Notes: generated by a model from the sequence alone, not told the origin. A stretch of 64,000 bases of DNA from UBA1181 sp045617845 (GCA_045617845.1 JAZLJL010000070.1:1-64000), one strand, 5' to 3'; shown: positions 24,205-33,933, counted from the stretch's first letter. Program-made: numbers and translations.

Positions 24205-25050
24205 ATGAAGATTTATAAAACGACAAAAGGACTAGAGAACGCATTGCAAAAGTTGCGCTCTGAATCCAAAAGCATCGGGCTTGTTCCTACGATGGGCGCG
24301 TTGCATGCGGGACATCTCTCTTTGGTGAAGAGGTGTGTCGAGGAGAATGATGTGTGTGTGGTGAGCGTGTTCGTTAACCCGACTCAGTTCAATAACCAGA
24401 CTGACTTGGAGAAGTATCCTCGTACCTTGGAGGCTGACGCCGCTCTTTTGGCTGGCGCTAAGTGCTCTATTTTGTTCGCTCCTACAGTGAAGCAGATTTA
24501 TCCTAAACCTGATACGAGGGTGTTCGATTTCGGTCAGCTGGACAAGGTGATGGAGGGCGTTTTCAGACCAGGTCACTTTAATGGCGTCGGCCAAGTCGTT
24601 AGCCGCCTTTTCGAGATCGTGAAACCTGGTAAGGCTTATTTCGGCGAAAAGGATTTCCAACAACTTGCCATTATCCGTAAGATGGTCAAGGATTATAAAA
24701 TCCCTGTTACCATCGTCGGTTGCCCTATTGTGCGCGAAAAGGACGGCATGGCTTTGAGCTCCCGTAATATGAGACTTTCTAAAGATGAGAGAAAGAAGGC
24801 CGTGCGTATCTCCCAAACGTTGATGCAAAGCGTCGAAATGGCCAAGACGAAAAGCCTCGAAGAGGTGAAACAATGGGTCATCGACGAAATTAACAAAGAA
24901 CCTATCCTTAGCGTCGAGTACTACGATATAGTTAATTCGGAAACCATGCAGAGCGTTAAATCTTGGAATGACGCTGATAAAATAACTGGTTGCATCACTG
25001 TGTATTGTGGTGAGGTGAGGTTGATTGATAATATCCAATATAAAAGATAG
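24205..25050 (+). CDS. panC: Pantothenate synthetase
   Basis: PanC joins pantoate and beta-alanine with ATP to make pantothenate. I use the start at 24205 (MKIYKTTKGL) because the family begins there; the in-frame ATG at 24157 would add 16 unrelated residues. The signature regions are PTMGALHAGHLSLVKR (nucleotide-binding HxGH), VFVNPTQF, GEKDFQQLAIIRKMVKD and REKDGMALSSRN (KMSKS-like). The length of 281 residues is normal. It is followed by panD after two bases, so the enzyme and the supplier of beta-alanine are cotranscribed. panB and panE are not in the window. Confidence 0.97.
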   Translation: MKIYKTTKGLENALQKLRSESKSIGLVPTMGALHAGHLSLVKRCVEENDVCVVSVFVNPTQFNNQTDLEKYPRTLEADAALLAGAKCSILFAPTVKQIYPKPDTRVFDFGQLDKVMEGVFRPGHFNGVGQVVSRLFEIVKPGKAYFGEKDFQQLAIIRKMVKDYKIPVTIVGCPIVREKDGMALSSRNMRLSKDERKKAVRISQTLMQSVEMAKTKSLEEVKQWVIDEINKEPILSVEYYDIVNSETMQSVKSWNDADKITGCITVYCGEVRLIDNIQYKR

Positions 25051-25052
25051 TT

Positions 25053-25409
25053 ATGATGTTGGTCGAAGTTCTGAAATCTAAAATTCACCGCGTGAAGGTG
25101 ACTGAGGCTAATCTTGATTATATCGGTAGCATCACCATCGACGAGGACTTGATGGACGCGGCTAATATGATCGCTAACGAGAAGGTCTTTATCGTTAATA
25201 ACAATAATGGCGCCCGTTTCGAAACCTATATCATCAAGGGGGAACGCGGAAGCGGTATGATTTGCTTGAACGGCGCCGCCGCCCGTATGGCCCAAAAAGG
25301 TGACGTGGTCATCATTATGACTTTTGCCCAAATGGAGTTCGAGGAGGCTAAGAAATTTAAACCAACTGTCGTTTTCCCTGACACGGAGACGAATAAATTG
25401 GTGAAGTAA
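25053..25409 (+). CDS. panD: Aspartate 1-decarboxylase proenzyme
   Basis: PanD makes beta-alanine from aspartate for PanC. The 118-residue protein contains the self-cleavage site Gly-Ser in ANLDYIGSITID; Ser becomes the pyruvoyl group. NGAAARMAQKGDVVIIM is the other conserved block. The protein begins two bases after panC. An intrinsic terminator lies 33 bases downstream, so the operon seems to be panC-panD only. Confidence 0.97.
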   Translation: MMLVEVLKSKIHRVKVTEANLDYIGSITIDEDLMDAANMIANEKVFIVNNNNGARFETYIIKGERGSGMICLNGAAARMAQKGDVVIIMTFAQMEFEEAKKFKPTVVFPDTETNKLVK

Positions 25410-25442
25410 CGTGTTTGGGGCTTATGCCCATCGTTCCAATAT

Positions 25443-25479
25443 GGACGCATGACCGGTGGCGGTGGTGCGTCCTTTTTAT
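25443..25479 (+). terminator. Rho-independent terminator after panD
   Basis: The hairpin GGACGCA...TGCGTCC, with an inner ACC/GGT extension, is followed by TTTTTATT. Confidence 0.8.
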
Positions 25480-25525
25480 TATAATTTTTTTTTGTGTTGT
25501 TATGGCTCGGTTCCCTTTTGTTTTT

Positions 25526-25533
25526 TATATTTG
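25526..25533 (+). promoter_or_regulatory. Candidate -7 element
   Basis: TATATTTG matches the Bacteroidota -7 consensus and lies 45 bases before the lipoprotein start codon. The nearest suitable TTG is 26 bases upstream, longer than usual. Confidence 0.4.
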
Positions 25534-25577
25534 TTATGCGTAAATATTGTATTATGATTAAAATTTAATGATAGAGT

Positions 25578-27725
25578 ATGAAATGTTGTAAAGTTTATTT
25601 GATTTTTTTTATCTGCTTGATGGTCGGTGTGCTATCGTCTTGTTCAAAGAAGGCTCCGACAGTTGAATATATGAGTGGTTACGTGAAGGATTTGGATGGA
25701 CATCCTATTTCGGAGGCCGTCGTGAAATCCAATAGTTTTGAAGTGAAGACCGACCAGAATGGTTTTTTTACGATTGAACATGTCCAAAATGTTCAGGGTA
25801 GATATATCGTCCGTGTTTCCAAAAATGGTTATTTCCCGGTTGTCCGTTCTCAAGAGTTGGGCTCAGTCGGTTTGATGAACGTTGTTTTGGTCAAAGAGAA
25901 TACTAAAGATGTTAGTGCAAAGACTTCTTTTACCGCGTCTAAAGGTGCGAAAGTTACTGTAGGAAAGACTGTAGTTGATTTTCCTGCGGACGGAATCATG
26001 TATGAGGACGGAACGTTATACAAGGGAAAGGTCAATGTGAATGTGCTTTATTTGGATCCTACAAAATCTACTTTCCAAGCTGCTATGCCTGGTGGTGATC
26101 TGATTGCCCAACGCTCTGATATGGAACAGGTTCCGCTGGTTTCTTATGGTATGGTGAATGTGGAGATGAAGGATGCTAACGGAAAAAAGCTTCAAATCAA
26201 CGAAGAAAAAAAGTCTAAGGTTACTTTCCCTATTCCTGACGGTATGGCGGATAAGGCTCCCGACCAAATGCCTTTGTGGCATTTTAATGAGACAAAAGGT
26301 ATTTGGGAAGAGAGTGGTGTAGCCGTAAAGAACGGTGATGTATATGAGGGTGAAGTGGAGCATTTCTCTTGGGTTAATCTTGATGACCCTAAACAATTTG
26401 TGGTCTTGAAAGGTAAGGTGACCGACGACAAGGGAAATCGCGTGTCGGGCGTCAGGATAATTATCGAACAGGTATCGACATACTCCAACGAGGATGGTGA
26501 GTATTCTGTCCGTATCCCTAGTGAAACGCCTGTGACGGTCACCGTCCGTAAGGAAGATTATCTGAATTATGATAACGAGTTCTCTGTCTTGATTGAGGGG
26601 CAACCTGGTAATACAACTTACACGCAGGATATCCAATTGCCTTCAATGCCTTCCGTAAGTGGAAAATTGGAGAACCTGTGCGATAACAATGTCGTTTTCC
26701 CTGTATGTTGTACTTATGAATTGGACGGCGTAAAATCTGTCACTCCTTTCTCTTTGCCTAATAAGGATGGCGAGTTCTCTGTCAGGATTCCTTCGAATGC
26801 GCAAAGTGTGCAGTTGTGTGTGAAGGTTCCTGGCGGTGATGATGAGGTGTCCGACATCGCTTTTAATGGCGAGGACTATCGGCTTACCACCAATGTGTTT
26901 ATTTGCCGTAAGAATTTGGCAGATAGGGAAAAACCCCGGATCACTATTGGTGGTAATGAGATTTTGTTGGAGGAGAATGAACTGGATTATTCTGATTTCG
27001 ACAAAAATAAGCTCACGGTCAGGGCATCTGATATGGAATTGACCATTGAAAAATATGAGGAGAACGCCACTTTCCTGAACGGGAAGGTCTCTATCGACAA
27101 ATATAATTTTAAATCTTCATCGGCTAGAATAGAGAAAAATAAGGTCGATAACCATGTTACGCTCTCTATTGTCGCTTCTGGTAAGGCGACGGATGAAACT
27201 GGCAGGGGAAAAGACGCTGTGTTTGAAGGCACGTATATCATTCCATACCTCTTTCATGGGAAATGTGATGATTTCTCACAATTGTGCTGGGACCCTGAAC
27301 TTCCTGCGTTAAGGACTCCGATGTCTTATGTGGAACAATCTTATATTATGGGATTGCCGACGACTAACATCGTTTATGGTAAAGTGTCTAATGTGGAGTT
27401 CAAGTGTTTTACGAAGATGACTGAAAGGGCTGAGCCTTTCGCTTTGAACATCGGTTATAACAAGGCTGACGAAAAAACTTATAAAAAGATTATTGCGATG
27501 TTGGACGAATCCGGATTTACTAAAGACGATTCCGAATCCGGGAAAATTCTTTTTACGAATGAATCTGATGATATCACGATTTGTATACGTTATGAAAAGA
27601 ATCATTACTATCAGTTCCTAGATGGTGGTTCTGAAATGCAGATGGTTGTCCAGGTTTATACTGGTTTAATGAAGTGGTTTAAGAACTTGATTAAGCGTTA
27701 TCTCGGCTTGGATTGGCTTTCATAA
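25578..27725 (+). CDS. Large lipoprotein with carboxypeptidase-regulatory-like domains
   Basis: The 715-residue protein has a lipoprotein signal (FFICLMVGVLSSC, Cys22). Residues about 30-110 (SGYVKDLDGHPISEAVVKSN, then TDQNGFFTIEHV) and about 275-355 (LKGKVTDDKGNRVSGVRII, then SNEDGEYSVRIP) are two carboxypeptidase-regulatory-like beta-sandwiches. Between them is a region with WHFNETKGIWEESGVAV, similar to the signalling or ZU5-like segments found in Bacteroidota surface lipoproteins. The C-terminal ~250 residues, including a repeated HYYQFLDGG segment, are unassigned. Probably a surface-exposed structural or binding lipoprotein. It stands alone with its own terminator. Confidence 0.75.
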   Translation: MKCCKVYLIFFICLMVGVLSSCSKKAPTVEYMSGYVKDLDGHPISEAVVKSNSFEVKTDQNGFFTIEHVQNVQGRYIVRVSKNGYFPVVRSQELGSVGLMNVVLVKENTKDVSAKTSFTASKGAKVTVGKTVVDFPADGIMYEDGTLYKGKVNVNVLYLDPTKSTFQAAMPGGDLIAQRSDMEQVPLVSYGMVNVEMKDANGKKLQINEEKKSKVTFPIPDGMADKAPDQMPLWHFNETKGIWEESGVAVKNGDVYEGEVEHFSWVNLDDPKQFVVLKGKVTDDKGNRVSGVRIIIEQVSTYSNEDGEYSVRIPSETPVTVTVRKEDYLNYDNEFSVLIEGQPGNTTYTQDIQLPSMPSVSGKLENLCDNNVVFPVCCTYELDGVKSVTPFSLPNKDGEFSVRIPSNAQSVQLCVKVPGGDDEVSDIAFNGEDYRLTTNVFICRKNLADREKPRITIGGNEILLEENELDYSDFDKNKLTVRASDMELTIEKYEENATFLNGKVSIDKYNFKSSSARIEKNKVDNHVTLSIVASGKATDETGRGKDAVFEGTYIIPYLFHGKCDDFSQLCWDPELPALRTPMSYVEQSYIMGLPTTNIVYGKVSNVEFKCFTKMTERAEPFALNIGYNKADEKTYKKIIAMLDESGFTKDDSESGKILFTNESDDITICIRYEKNHYYQFLDGGSEMQMVVQVYTGLMKWFKNLIKRYLGLDWLS

Positions 27726-27744
27726 TGGTGCTTCTTGAATATGC

Positions 27745-27778
27745 AAAAGCCCGGACATTTAGTTGCCCGGGCTTTTTT
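27745..27778. terminator. Bidirectional terminator between convergent genes
   Basis: The stem AAAAGCCCGG / CCGGGCTTTT has a 12-base loop. It ends the lipoprotein transcript on the plus strand, and its A-rich left arm gives a U tract on the minus strand for clpB, whose stop codon is 17 bases away. Confidence 0.85.
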
Positions 27779-27795
27779 GTCGATTCGTATGACGT

Positions 27796-30390
27796 TTAGT
27801 TAGTGAATCTTAACTTGTCTCCGTCTCGGTCTACAACAATTGGTTTGTTGCGGTCTACTTTCTGTGAAATCAACGCTTTGGACAACTCATTCAACAACAA
27901 CTTCTGAATGGTTCGCTTGACTGGTCTGGCGCCGAATTGCGGGTCGAATCCCTCTTGGGAGATCAGTGCCCTGGCGTCTTCCGTCACGTTGAGTTCAATG
28001 TCGCTGTCTTTCAGTAACTTGTGGAGGGTAGCGATTTGGATGTCTACAATCTTCTTTGTGTCATCTTTGCTGAGTGGAGCGAACATGACGATTTCGTCTA
28101 TTCGGTTCAGGAACTCAGGACGGATTGTCTCCTTGAGAAGTTCCATCACGTCTTTTTTCGCCTCTTCGATTTTCTCCTCTTTGTTCTCTTCGGTAATTCC
28201 TTCGAACTTGTCGTTGATTAACGACGAACCGAGGTTGGAGGTCATGATGATGATTGTGTTCTTGAAGTTCACTAACCTGCCTTTGTTGTCTGTCAACCTT
28301 CCGTCGTCCAAGACCTGCAATAGGGTGTTGAACACGTCTGGGTGAGCCTTCTCGATTTCGTCGAAGAGAACGACCGAGTATGGTTTACGTCGGATGGCTT
28401 CCGTCAATTGACCGCCTTCGTCGTAGCCTACATATCCCGGAGGTGAGCCGATGAGTCGGGTGGAGGAGATTTTCTCCTGGTATTCGGACATATCGATTCT
28501 TGTCATCATGTTCTCGTCGTCGAACAGGAATTCAGCGAGCGCTTTCGCCAATTCTGTCTTTCCGACACCCGTGGTGCCTAGGAATATGAAGGAACCGATA
28601 GGTTTCTTAGGGTCTTGAAGCCCTGCCCTGCTTCGCCTTACAGCGTCTGATACCGCCCTGATGGCTTCGTCTTGTCCGACGATGCGTTTGTGCAGTTCCT
28701 CCTCCAAGTTCATCAAACGTTCCTTTTCGCTCTGCATCATCTTGTTGACGGGTATTCCGGTCCATTTGGAAACGACCTCGGCGATATCCTCTTCATCAAC
28801 TTCCTCTTTTACGAGCGGGTCCGAACATTGGATGTCTGCCAATTTTTGTTGAGCGTCGGTGATCCTTTTTTCCGCGTCTTTCACCTTGCCGTAACGGATT
28901 TCCGCGACTCTTCCGTAGTTTCCTTCCCTTTCGGCTTTTTCGGCTTCGAAGCGTAACTGCTCGATCTCTATCTTGCTTTGTTGGATGATGTTGATCTGCT
29001 CTTTTTCCGCACTCCATTTGGCGCCTATGTCTTGGCTCTGTTCCTTGAGGTTGGCTATCTCTTTCTCTAATTTGTCGAGCTTGACTTTGTCGTTCTCTCG
29101 CTTGATGGCTTCACGTTCGATTTCCAATTGCTTGATTTCGCGCGCTTTGTTGTCTAGCTCTTCAGGCACGGAATCGATTTCCAACCTTAGTTTGGCGGCC
29201 GCCTCGTCGATTAGGTCGATGGCTTTGTCTGGCAGGAACCTATCTGTGATGTATCTGTTGGATAGTCTTACGGCGGCGATGATGGCGTCGTCTTTGATTC
29301 TCACCTTATGGTGGTTCTCGTACCTCTCTTTCAATCCTCTTAGGATAGAGATGGTGCTGGATTCGTCTGGTTCGTTGACCATGACGATTTGGAATCTACG
29401 CTCTAGGGCTTTGTCTTTCTCGAAGTACTTTTGGTATTCGTCGAGTGTGGTGGCTCCGATCGAACGTAGCTCTCCTCTGGCAAGCGCGGGTTTTAGGATG
29501 TTTGCCGCATCCATCGCTCCGTCGCTCTTTCCGGCGCCTACCAACGTGTGTATCTCGTCAATGAAGAGGATGATCTCTCCGTCCGCTTTGATCACTTCGT
29601 TGATGACTGATTTTAGCCTCTCCTCGAACTCGCCTTTGTATTTGGCTCCTGCGATGATGGCGCCCATGTCCAGAGAGTAAATCTTCTTTGTTTTCAGGTT
29701 CTCCGGCACGTCGCCACGCATAATCCTTTGTGCGAGACCTTCCGCAATGGCTGTTTTTCCTGTTCCTGGCTCTCCTATGAGTATCGGATTGTTCTTGGTC
29801 CTACGGCTGAGGATTTGGAGCACTCTTCGTATCTCTTCGTCTCTTCCGATGACCGGGTCCAATTTACCTGCCTGCGCTCTCTCGTTTAGGTTGATGGCGT
29901 AGTTGTTCAGTGCGTCGTAGGTTTGCTCGGCTGACTCGTCCGTCACTTTCTTCCCTTGGCGAAGTTCCGCTATGGCTGCCTTCGTGGCATTGAAGTTTAG
30001 CCCTGCGTCTTTTAGTAATGCTGCGGCGGGGCTGTCGACCGCCAATAGGGCAAGGAGAATGTATTCGAGGGATACGTATTGGTCTCCCTCTTCCTTAGAC
30101 ATCTCTTCGGCTTTCTTCAATACGATGTTCGCATTGTTGCTAAGGTAGGTGTCTTCGTTCCCTCCAGTAACTTTCGGCATCCGCTCAATCATTTTTATTA
30201 CTAGCACATTGAGTTGTTCCGTATTCACATTGAACTTATTGAATAGGAATTTTGTGACATTTTCGCCAACTTTCAGTATGCCTTTGAGCAGGTGCACAGG
30301 CTCAATCACCTGCTGGCTACGCTTTTGCGCATAGTTGGCAGCTTCTTGGATCGCCTCTTGGCTTTTAATCGTGTAATTCTTAAAGTTCAT
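27796..30390 (-). CDS. clpB: ATP-dependent disaggregase ClpB
   Basis: At 864 residues this is a full-length ClpB. It has an N-domain (1-145), NBD1 with Walker A GEPGTGKTA near 206 and ILFIDEIHTLVGAG, the coiled-coil middle domain at about 410-530 (rich in Glu, Lys, Leu and Gln) that marks ClpB rather than ClpA or ClpC, and NBD2 with GTTGVGKTELAKALAEFLF near 605 and VVLFDEIEKAHPDVFN. The C-terminal small domain ends FDPQFGARPVKRTIQKLLLN. ClpB rescues aggregated proteins with DnaK in the cytosol. It is monocistronic, with a terminator 17 bases after the stop. I found no CIRCE-type repeat upstream. Confidence 0.97.
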   Translation of the reverse strand: MNFKNYTIKSQEAIQEAANYAQKRSQQVIEPVHLLKGILKVGENVTKFLFNKFNVNTEQLNVLVIKMIERMPKVTGGNEDTYLSNNANIVLKKAEEMSKEEGDQYVSLEYILLALLAVDSPAAALLKDAGLNFNATKAAIAELRQGKKVTDESAEQTYDALNNYAINLNERAQAGKLDPVIGRDEEIRRVLQILSRRTKNNPILIGEPGTGKTAIAEGLAQRIMRGDVPENLKTKKIYSLDMGAIIAGAKYKGEFEERLKSVINEVIKADGEIILFIDEIHTLVGAGKSDGAMDAANILKPALARGELRSIGATTLDEYQKYFEKDKALERRFQIVMVNEPDESSTISILRGLKERYENHHKVRIKDDAIIAAVRLSNRYITDRFLPDKAIDLIDEAAAKLRLEIDSVPEELDNKAREIKQLEIEREAIKRENDKVKLDKLEKEIANLKEQSQDIGAKWSAEKEQINIIQQSKIEIEQLRFEAEKAEREGNYGRVAEIRYGKVKDAEKRITDAQQKLADIQCSDPLVKEEVDEEDIAEVVSKWTGIPVNKMMQSEKERLMNLEEELHKRIVGQDEAIRAVSDAVRRSRAGLQDPKKPIGSFIFLGTTGVGKTELAKALAEFLFDDENMMTRIDMSEYQEKISSTRLIGSPPGYVGYDEGGQLTEAIRRKPYSVVLFDEIEKAHPDVFNTLLQVLDDGRLTDNKGRLVNFKNTIIIMTSNLGSSLINDKFEGITEENKEEKIEEAKKDVMELLKETIRPEFLNRIDEIVMFAPLSKDDTKKIVDIQIATLHKLLKDSDIELNVTEDARALISQEGFDPQFGARPVKRTIQKLLLNELSKALISQKVDRNKPIVVDRDGDKLRFTN

Positions 30391-30710
30391 AGCTATATTC
30401 TTTATACGTTGACATCATATGTATATCAAAGAGTTTGCCAATTCATGAAAACTGACAAATTTGCCTTGCTGGTTTCTTGCGGTTCTGCCGTTTTGTCCGA
30501 TTCCTTTCCTTGATGGTGGCGGTTTCCCTTCCCTTCCACATTCTTTTCTGGGGATGATGATATTGACATGTTTGTTGCAAGCTTGTCTAACTTGTCCTCT
30601 AAATTAGTTATATTCTATGAATCCGACAATGGTTCTTCCCCTCTATTTTTGTTAAGGAGAGTCCCTTATTTTGATTTCAAGGACTATTGCGTAGGTTTGG
30701 AAAGTGGTAG
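30391..30710. other. Intergenic region upstream of clpB
   Basis: About 320 bases without a credible gene. A CAAATTTG at 30456-30463 is one mismatch from a minus-strand -7 element for clpB but lacks a clear -33. A 106-codon open frame at 30568-30888 on the plus strand runs through the following terminator and into the GH74 gene, and has no plausible ribosome site or domain, so I do not call it. Confidence 0.5.
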
Positions 30711-30746
30711 AAAAAAAGGGGAACTGAATTACTTCTGTTCCCCTTC
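30711..30746 (-). terminator. Rho-independent terminator of the GH74 gene
   Basis: Read on the minus strand, AAGGGGAAC ... GTTCCCCTT closes a 9-bp stem followed by TTTTTTT. It lies 22 bases after the GH74 stop codon. Confidence 0.85.
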
Positions 30747-30768
30747 GAGTGGTAAATGTTGTTTTATG

Positions 30769-33693
30769 TTATTTTTTGAATATTCTAGCGGTTTTTTCTT
30801 CTATTTGAAGGATATATACGCCTGGTTTCCATCTGTCGCCGATTACTTTATCTCCGTAAAGTTCCCCGATTTCGATGGTCTGTCCTAATAGATTTGTCAC
30901 ATGGTAATTGCCTTCCCCATGAATGGTTGTGTTTTCGTTGAATGGGTTAGGAAATACATCTATTTCGTTTTGTGCCAATTCCTCTATGTTTGTTCCATCT
31001 TCGCTGGCGCTTCCTTCTTTACACTTCCAATTGCTTGGCGTGGCGTGCTCGGATATTTCTCCATAGACGATTCCTAGGCCTACGCTACTCATGTAGAACC
31101 GTCCGTATGTGTTCCAATCTCCGACAACGAACTGTCCGTTGCCCGGACCTCCGAATTGGTGTTGTTCGTCGTTGATATGGATCCACGTCTTACCGTAATC
31201 TTCGGAACGGAAGATGCCTGTACCGCATTCGTTGGCGTTGCCCCAGATGTAGAGGACGTAGTCGCTGCTTTTCCCTATGCCGGCTCCCACCGCTTCGCAG
31301 AAGGATACGTTGCTTATCTTTTGGAAACTCTCTCCGTGGTCTTCAGAGACGTATAGACCGTTTGTGCCTCCTGGCGCATAGATGACGCCCTCTTTGCCTG
31401 GTATGATTGCTATTCTTCCGAATTCGCCGTTGGTGAGGTTTTGTGATTCGAAACTCTTTCCGTAGTCGCTACTGCGGTAGAAGGTGTTCTTGCCTCCCGC
31501 ATAGACGTAGGCGTCGTTCTCTGGGTCCACTTGTATGTGTGTGGCTTGTTGCGTTCCGCTGATCTTATTCCATGACGAACCGTTGTCATCGGAATAGTAT
31601 ATGCCGCTTGTGCCCGGACCTGGGATGATGAAGAACCTGTATTTGCCGTCCGCTTTCGTGATGGCGCATTTCCCCTCGTTGGAAGCTTGGGGTGCGCAGG
31701 TCGGACAATAGGGGTTCTGGTAACTGAAATCGGTCTTGCTTGCGCACTCTTTCCATCCGTTGTGTCCGTTTGTCGTGTAGAAGAAAGCCGTGTTGGCCAT
31801 CCTCATCATCACATTTGGGTCTTTGCTGTAGTAGTTGACGCCTCCCGTCGTTCCTGGTGCTGGGTCGTGGATAGGAGCGAATTGGTGGATGTCTTCGTGG
31901 ATGAAGCCTGTGTAGTCTCCGATGACCGACATTAGGTCTCCGTTGGGGACGCTGACCAAATCGAGTGCTACGGTCTCTTCCAATCCGTTCACGTCGAAGT
32001 AGAAGGTCGGTTCACCGTCATACCAGATATTGTCGCAGGTGAATATTCCGTTACCGGATGTGGTGGATATTTTGCTATCGTCCGAAGGGTCGAAGCAGAG
32101 GCTACCGCTCCAATGGATGGCGTAGCCAGGAATCCAAGTGACGCCGTTGTTGGTGAGTACCATGTTGTTTTGTAGGCTTCGCCATGTCTTTCCTCCGTCG
32201 ATGGAGGTCCAGTAGATATCGCCGTTTGCACTTGAACCGTTGTCCCATTTCTGTGGAATCCATGTGTTGTTGGTGGATACGACAAGCTTGTTCGCATCTT
32301 TCGGTGAAACCGCCACGTCGCCGAATCCTTTGTCTCCGCAAGGGGAGATGTCCTCTGCCTTTTTCGTGTTGGGATTATAGCGGTAGATGGCGCCTGAAGT
32401 CCCGCTCACACATGCATCCGAGTAGGCGATGAGCAGGTTGCCCTGCGGATCCATCTTCATGCGGCAAGGAATGAATTGGGAAGGTAGGGCTGTGATTGCT
32501 TCCCATGTGGAACCGCCGTCTTCTGAAACGTAGACGTTACTATCCCCTTTGCGGGAGATGCCGACGAATATGCGTTGGGTCTTCCCTCCAGCGCTTTTGC
32601 TTCCGTCGAATACGATGGCTGTCGTTCCGTTCTCGTCTGGTGTCGTCGCATATTTCTTGGATTCCCAGCTTGGCCAGTTGACGGTGCTGGTATAGACGTT
32701 TTTTAGTGAGCTGACGGGTGCCCAAGTCGCACCGCCGTCCTCGCTCTTGATGAGCGGGTTATTGGCGCGGCCGCCGCAATAGACTATCTTGCTGTTATTC
32801 GGGTCCACCGCTATGCGTTCGCCGCAGTTACGTCCTTGTCCGTTGCCATGGACGAAGAGTAGGGAAGTTACGTCCGCTGTTTCGAAAGTCTCTCCTCCGT
32901 CCTTGGAGTACATTACAGCAGTTTTTTGGGAACTGAAATATTGGCAACCGCCCAAGAGATAAATGTTCTGCTCGTTTTGTGGGTCGATGGCCATCGCTTC
33001 GATGCTCAGCAACCCTTTGTCGTCTTCTGAGATGAAATTTGTGATAGGTTTCCATGAGCAATTCTCCTTGTTCCATTTGTAAGCGCCTCCGACGTCTGTT
33101 CTGGCGTATTTGGATTTGCCTTGCGCCACGATGCCTGATACGAATCCGCCGCCACCGATGGCGAGTGTCCCGAATGTGTAGGGAACCGTGTTCGCGCAGA
33201 CTTCGTTCACTTTTTTAGTGTCGCATTTCACGGCGTCGCTCTTGTCGCTGACGAATCTGATGTTGTCCATATAGAATCCTCCGCTTTCTCCGCCGAGGGC
33301 GATGAGTATCTCGTCCGAATTCTCTTTGTGTGCGGTGAAATCGTAGTATAGCGTTACCCATTTTCCTGCTGCCGCAGTTTGGTATTGGTTTTCGTCGCTT
33401 TTGTTGGAATAGGCTTTGATACTGCACTCCGAAAGGGAGAAGATGTCTACGGCTAAGAGTTTTTCCCCAACTTCGGGACCGCATGTGAACGACGCGCCTC
33501 CGTAATTGGTGATATCCATTTTTAAGCAATGTGTGCTTGTGTTTCCACAAGGATGAGGGTTTTCCACAATCGTTTTTTCCGTGCCCCAGCCGCCTGATGG
33601 TATTTCTCCATTTTCGAAATCATAGAGCGTATCCGAATATGAAAGGAACGGAATAGCCCATAAGAGTTGGATGGTAATAACTTTTTTATTCAT
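30769..33693 (-). CDS. GH74 xyloglucanase-like glycosidase, T9SS type A cargo
   Basis: I start the gene at 33693 (MNKKVITIQLLWAIPFLSYS, a signal peptide); the in-frame ATGs at 33720 and 33819 lie at or upstream of the promoter. Residues about 20-150 look like a carbohydrate-binding beta-sandwich (DTLYDFENGEIPSGGW, GGFYMDNIRFV). The main body is a GH74 double seven-bladed propeller: FGTLAIGGGGFVSGIV, ARTDVGGAYKW (its Asp aligns with the catalytic Asp of the family), and repeated Asp-box blades such as SEDGGATWAPV and SDDNGSSWNKI. GH74 enzymes cut xyloglucan and related beta-1,4-glucans. The final ~75 residues (IDVFPNPFNENTTIHGEGN onward) are a T9SS sorting signal, so it is exported to the surface. 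A GH3 beta-glucosidase lies 28 kb away. Confidence 0.85.
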   Translation of the reverse strand: MNKKVITIQLLWAIPFLSYSDTLYDFENGEIPSGGWGTEKTIVENPHPCGNTSTHCLKMDITNYGGASFTCGPEVGEKLLAVDIFSLSECSIKAYSNKSDENQYQTAAAGKWVTLYYDFTAHKENSDEILIALGGESGGFYMDNIRFVSDKSDAVKCDTKKVNEVCANTVPYTFGTLAIGGGGFVSGIVAQGKSKYARTDVGGAYKWNKENCSWKPITNFISEDDKGLLSIEAMAIDPQNEQNIYLLGGCQYFSSQKTAVMYSKDGGETFETADVTSLLFVHGNGQGRNCGERIAVDPNNSKIVYCGGRANNPLIKSEDGGATWAPVSSLKNVYTSTVNWPSWESKKYATTPDENGTTAIVFDGSKSAGGKTQRIFVGISRKGDSNVYVSEDGGSTWEAITALPSQFIPCRMKMDPQGNLLIAYSDACVSGTSGAIYRYNPNTKKAEDISPCGDKGFGDVAVSPKDANKLVVSTNNTWIPQKWDNGSSANGDIYWTSIDGGKTWRSLQNNMVLTNNGVTWIPGYAIHWSGSLCFDPSDDSKISTTSGNGIFTCDNIWYDGEPTFYFDVNGLEETVALDLVSVPNGDLMSVIGDYTGFIHEDIHQFAPIHDPAPGTTGGVNYYSKDPNVMMRMANTAFFYTTNGHNGWKECASKTDFSYQNPYCPTCAPQASNEGKCAITKADGKYRFFIIPGPGTSGIYYSDDNGSSWNKISGTQQATHIQVDPENDAYVYAGGKNTFYRSSDYGKSFESQNLTNGEFGRIAIIPGKEGVIYAPGGTNGLYVSEDHGESFQKISNVSFCEAVGAGIGKSSDYVLYIWGNANECGTGIFRSEDYGKTWIHINDEQHQFGGPGNGQFVVGDWNTYGRFYMSSVGLGIVYGEISEHATPSNWKCKEGSASEDGTNIEELAQNEIDVFPNPFNENTTIHGEGNYHVTNLLGQTIEIGELYGDKVIGDRWKPGVYILQIEEKTARIFKK

Positions 33694-33736
33694 GATATAA
33701 GGATCTATGTTGTTATTCATGTGTTTCTCAACACCG

Positions 33737-33744
33737 CAAAGGTA
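33737..33744 (-). promoter_or_regulatory. -7 element of the GH74 gene
   Basis: The minus strand reads TACCTTTG here, a full -7 match. Transcription would begin near 33730, which rules out the 33819 start, makes 33720 unlikely and supports 33693 for the GH74 protein. The -33 element is not clear. Confidence 0.45.
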
Positions 33745-33933
33745 AACAAACTTAAATGGGTTGTTTTCGCCTCTGTAGCGATTGGAACAAAAGTGCGTCC
33801 TTTTGGAATGAAAGTGCAAACTGGAGAATCTTCCATTTTACTCCAACTCCCTGGTTTTTGACTCTTTTTTTTAGTTTGATTCAAAAATCCTATTCTAAAC
33901 GTCAGTGGTTTCTATTAGATCTCTGAATGATTA

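Noticed and set aside
30568..30888. 106-codon frame on the plus strand upstream of clpB
   Set aside because: It crosses the terminator of the GH74 gene and its end, and its composition is that of intergenic DNA.
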